Below, one piece after another: positions 4,201 to 5,640 of a DNA stretch of 5,640 bases (position 1 is the stretch's first letter; every line of letters starts with the position of its first letter). The notes below the pieces were generated by a model that did not search any database, was not told the DNA's origin, and saw nothing but the letters and a program-made list of their open reading frames with translations. Source of the DNA: an uncultured Clostridia bacterium (GTDB lineage Bacteria > Bacillota > Clostridia > Christensenellales > CAG-1252); assembly GCA_946626795.1 (NCBI GenBank), contig CAMOUZ010000079.1:1-5640 (forward strand), read 5' to 3'. The position numbers were made by a program, and so were the translations under genes.

Positions 4201-5640
4201 CTTGATCGCGCTGCTGTCGAAGGTGTAATCGAGATAAGTGTATTGCTCTTTGAGACCGGACACGCCCGCCTTGCAAGCAAGGGATCCCGTTCCGCCGACG
4301 CGCACGGGCTTATCCACACCGACATTCGCGTCGAAGAAAGCGAAGGTGAGACCCGTCGTCTCGATATAGTCTGCGTCGTTTCCGACGTAGCCCGAGAGAA
4401 CGACCCCCGTACCGTCCGTAAGATACGCCGTCGTCTTTCCGTCATAGACTTTCTCCGCAATGGAGATACTGACGAAACTGAGGGTAACGGGCGTGATCGT
4501 CAGTCCGGAATACGCGTCACAGACCACCTTTCCACCCTTCTCCACGACGAAGTGGATGCGGTAATTGCCCACGTGATACGGCTTGGTGGAGACGCAAGGC
4601 GGAGTATCGCCGAGGTTCTCATAGGCGTAGAAACTATGATATGAGTCGTCGCCCGCGATCGCGGACTCGATGTCGCTTATTACGTCCGTCTTCGCTATGG
4701 ATATACTCTCTGCCGCATACTCTTCGGTATGCCATGCCATCTTGATATAAGTGACGACCGCCGTCACCTCGATCTCATAGCCCGGGGTGGGCGCGGATAC
4801 ATTATAAAGCAAAGCGCTCGACGTGGACGCGACCTCAGCCGCACTGAGATTCCAAAGCATAAAGCCTCTTCCGATATCGGACACCTTGATCGCCATATAG
4901 GAGGTAAAGTCTTTTTGGAAGCAGAGCGCCGTCCCGTCCTCGAAGGGGATGCGGAGGGTGCCGTTCGTCGTGGTGTCGACGAGCTCGAAGGTCGGGAGGT
5001 CATTCGCATTCTCGGAAAGCACGCTCTCCGTGATAGTGTTAAATCCCGCCTTATCCGCAAAGACAAGGGAGAAGCTGTAACGCAAGTCGAAGGTGGCGAC
5101 GAGGCTCTTCTCGTCCGTCACGACGTAAGTCTGCTTTGCGAAGTTTCCTTCGTCGTTCACACGGGTCTTCACCTCGCCCACGACTGTCTCCCAGCTATAC
5201 AGCGCGTATTCGCCGCTGTCAGACGCCTTGAAAGTCAGTTCCTCATCCGAGAAGGAAGCGAGGACGCTCCCCTGCTTATAGACATTGAGATCGAGCGCCG
5301 TCGTCTCGACGTGGCGACCTGTCTTCTCGCCTTGATAGACGATGACGGCGGAATGCTCCGCGTCGCCTGCGATCATATCCTTGTCATCCGCCACGCTGCA
5401 ATCCTTCGTGAAGGCGAGAACGATGCGCGAGAACTTGCCTCCTTCCCCTGCGGAGAACACGGCTTCATCATACGTGCCGCCCGTAAAAGTGACGGTATGG
5501 CCGCCGTCGAGCTCGCCCTTGAAATTCGTCAAGGGACGGAAGCCTTCGGCAAGCGCGATATCCGCGTCCAAATCGAAACGGAAGGTAAAGATCACTTCCT
5601 CTTCGTCCGTGGTCAACGCGGCAAAATGGGCGATGGACTG
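1201..5640 (-). CDS. Large cell-surface protein with MBG/YDG repeat modules, C-terminal membrane anchor and acidic cytoplasmic tail (N-terminus beyond right edge)
   Basis: The frame is open from base 5640 to the TGA at 1203-1201 (1479 codons). The first possible start in the window, a TTG at 5616, is an internal Leu. Residues below are counted from that TTG. About -8 to 70 resembles a GLUG/beta-helix-type module: a short helix-like AHFAAL, then FRFDLDADIAL and FKGELDGGHTVTF. About 100-300 is beta-rich and not recognised. About 375-1253 is a chain of beta-sandwich modules of the YDG and MBG families, marked by KVYDG (389), AYGDTP (593), IYGEAV (804), KRYDG (918), FYGDT (1056) and repeated VGNYRI. 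Residues 1263-1286 form one transmembrane helix, followed by a basic patch (about 1294-1305), a run of 14 Asp/Glu (1306-1319) and a low-complexity E/A/P/K tail to 1471. The positive-inside rule places the tail in the cytoplasm. No LPXTG motif or enzymatic motif is seen. Such proteins usually serve in adhesion or cell-envelope contact; the specific ligand is unknown. Confidence 0.85.
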   Translation of the reverse strand, partial: QSIAHFAALTTDEEEVIFTFRFDLDADIALAEGFRPLTNFKGELDGGHTVTFTGGTYDEAVFSAGEGGKFSRIVLAFTKDCSVADDKDMIAGDAEHSAVIVYQGEKTGRHVETTALDLNVYKQGSVLASFSDEELTFKASDSGEYALYSWETVVGEVKTRVNDEGNFAKQTYVVTDEKSLVATFDLRYSFSLVFADKAGFNTITESVLSENANDLPTFELVDTTTNGTLRIPFEDGTALCFQKDFTSYMAIKVSDIGRGFMLWNLSAAEVASTSSALLYNVSAPTPGYEIEVTAVVTYIKMAWHTEEYAAESISIAKTDVISDIESAIAGDDSYHSFYAYENLGDTPPCVSTKPYHVGNYRIHFVVEKGGKVVCDAYSGLTITPVTLSFVSISIAEKVYDGKTTAYLTDGTGVVLSGYVGNDADYIETTGLTFAFFDANVGVDKPVRVGGTGSLACKAGVSGLKEQYTYLDYTFDSSAIKGVKATITKRPLRLEIGSKRVDYLSQFGVAVNPFLPSNADLAAAGLVEEDFELYNEVVGNLLTREDADVYKVGNYRIIVSQRAAFDRLSNYLITLAGEGNSDPYYIVEPSEIKVTFNALTVAYGDTPRINGYAVEYKGEAVDLTALNVLDQNGNVVATISDSLYFEKVVFGGGASLIPSETKYGVRCLFSKEKNKNYKLASEGEDKDEYEASAGDMLRVIEQAGVLTVTKRKIVLTADDAKNSKVFGRKKEKSDITRAAGSATLASTSHKIVASREAGETVGRYALIYDILDYSDPAAPVSVLDYYDVSWDREHLFEIKRVKVRLTLAQTILIYGEAVGDKLKYTVIIDDGSISVKDLYAALHNGAEKADATLADIGIVISYNGDAILNVGENQLADLTINTDAAKAYLEGEKVDVIGDMNCIVVQPKYITITIAAGDEEEDAGLSKRYDGTGVLSDVPGFSVEGLLEKDRTLLNIYMTQYVIDRGGVKVGAYDVDGNSITDLDHAHVNIGTYKVGGSFTLSNKNGADVAKNYAIRVVQGTLVVTRADARVTAVVGYFNEDGSFTQAKLVREIGGNESSKDDTIFYGDTRAVLCFTLTKGKLSDLLGGLTNVTVPNESTATAKEISDYIENCLNISYNKLSKIPYEQGKVSYDSNSKAVTALALASANSNYIVAFTSSIHVARVNIKVTLLPTTKTIGDSDPTINYELTAFDPETGEEISDYFDYARDAYTITIVANRTEGESLGKYTYSDIVIEVANAESGEVLTENVETDEEEAILIIKQPTFLKTIAGKLLIYGGAVLLFLGAAIFLILYFTKYRAIWKSRPKKAKKSKKHDDDDDDDEEDEEEETSDEPKEDGKEKEAEAEEVSAVSEGEKEDIRSETQNPAEESKAESSAEPETEAPAEPKAIEPEDGKAEAPAEPKKETAKEEMKAPAAEPKKEASQTEPAPAKAAEVSSQADLFAESPVTSPAEPPKPETPSAFSEDMDLSSLLSDDPIKGDD
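1438..1508 (-). repeat. Exact 23-bp direct repeat pair encoding EAPAEPK
   Basis: The same 23 bases occur at 1438-1460 and 1486-1508, offset by 48 bases (16 codons), so the copies are in frame with each other. Each encodes EAPAEPK in the low-complexity tail. A decayed third copy encoding APAAEPK lies near 1389-1412. This shows the tail grew at least partly by short tandem duplication. Confidence 0.85.
1660..1701 (-). repeat. Asp/Glu codon run (trinucleotide-rich tract) in the cytoplasmic tail
   Basis: Fourteen consecutive acidic codons (seven Asp, then a mix of Glu and one Asp) directly follow the basic patch. The DNA is a near-repeat of GAC/GAT and GAG/GAA triplets, with a 9-base GATGACGAC-like period at the Asp end. 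Any slippage by whole triplets would keep the frame and only change tail length. Confidence 0.75.
1759..1830 (-). other. Segment encoding the C-terminal transmembrane anchor
   Basis: Residues 1263-1286 (KLLIYGGAVLLFLGAAIFLI and neighbours) are the only long hydrophobic stretch in the visible protein. About seven residues later a Lys/Arg-rich patch, KSRPKKAKKSKK, acts as the expected stop-transfer signal. With all the beta modules before it, the topology is N-out, C-in, provided the unseen N-terminus carries a signal peptide. Confidence 0.85.
1858..4494 (-). repeat. Tandem array of divergent YDG-like and MBG-like modules
   Basis: These are protein-level repeats inside the large gene, residues about 375-1253, with units of roughly 85-135 residues. 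Approximate modules are YDG-like 382-480, MBG-like 481-580, MBG-like 581-702, degenerate YDG-like 703-790, MBG-like 791-898, YDG-like 899-1018, MBG-like 1019-1154 and MBG-like 1155-1253. Recurring marks are a boundary strand (TITKRPLRL, LTVTKRKIVL, LVVTRADARV), an early Y-D-G or Y-G-D/E turn, and a late N-Y-x-I or G-x-Y strand. Boundaries are judged by eye. The divergence argues for old duplication, not recent amplification. Confidence 0.7.
3973..4572 (-). repeat. Conserved 18-base sequence repeated in two adjacent modules (VGNYRI)
   Basis: Positions 3973-3990 and 4555-4572 are identical at 17 of 18 bases and both encode VGNYRI, the late strand of an MBG-type module. The surrounding sequence is far more divergent, so this strand is the best conserved element between the two units. 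Confidence 0.7.

Noticed and set aside
3498..4460. Minus-strand Arg/Ser-rich open frames in other phases inside the large gene.
   Set aside because: They are out-of-phase shadows of the main frame, with biased Arg/Ser composition, no ribosome-binding sites and no recognisable motifs.
3115..4644. A 509-codon open frame on the plus strand, opposite the repeat region of the large gene.
   Set aside because: Its codons line up exactly with the minus-strand codons, so it only requires that the sense gene avoid TTA, CTA and TCA, which are rare in GC-leaning codon use. The product is an Arg/Asp/Ile-rich sequence with no domain, and the sense frame has recognisable MBG/YDG motifs over the same span.
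5614..5616. TTG as the true start of the large gene.
   Set aside because: The frame is open upstream to the window edge, no Shine-Dalgarno sequence precedes it, there is no signal peptide after it, and the residues before it fit the GLUG-like module.

Overview
All three genes lie on the minus strand, so the window reads from right to left: a very large surface protein (partial), then a six-helix membrane protein that looks like an ECF transporter S component, then the first 48 codons of dgt (partial). Base composition is moderately GC-rich in genes and AT-rich between them. Ribosome-binding sites are strong and purine-rich. An ECF-type S component and a membrane-anchored surface protein built of MBG/YDG repeats both fit a Gram-positive-type bacterium, most likely an uncultured member of the Clostridia. 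That placement is inference from gene content, not a measured affiliation.

Layout. Positions 1-144 hold the start of dgt (dNTP triphosphohydrolase), cut by the left edge. Positions 145-369 are a 225-base gap with a candidate promoter for dgt, small hairpins and no gene. Positions 370-1119 encode the putative S component, with a clear ATG and a well-placed Shine-Dalgarno sequence. Positions 1120-1200 are a short gap with a perfect 7-bp hairpin that lacks a U-tract. Positions 1201-5640 encode the C-terminal 1479 residues of the surface protein. That frame is open to the right edge, so the true start lies outside the window.

The surface protein has a GLUG/beta-helix-like stretch first, then a beta-rich region without a family call. 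A long run of alternating YDG-like and MBG-like beta-sandwich modules follows. It ends in one transmembrane helix, a basic stop-transfer patch and about 165 residues of acidic, Ala/Pro/Glu/Lys-rich, probably disordered cytoplasmic tail. No LPXTG sorting signal is present. The S component also ends in a charged Glu/Pro/Ala tail.

The surface protein and the S component are probably co-transcribed, since they share a strand and are 81 bases apart. dgt probably has its own promoter and belongs to a housekeeping replication locus. I see no CRISPR array, insertion sequence, tRNA, rRNA or phage gene. The least ordinary material is the anchoring and long cytoplasmic tail of the surface protein, including a QADLF pentapeptide resembling a sliding-clamp-binding motif.
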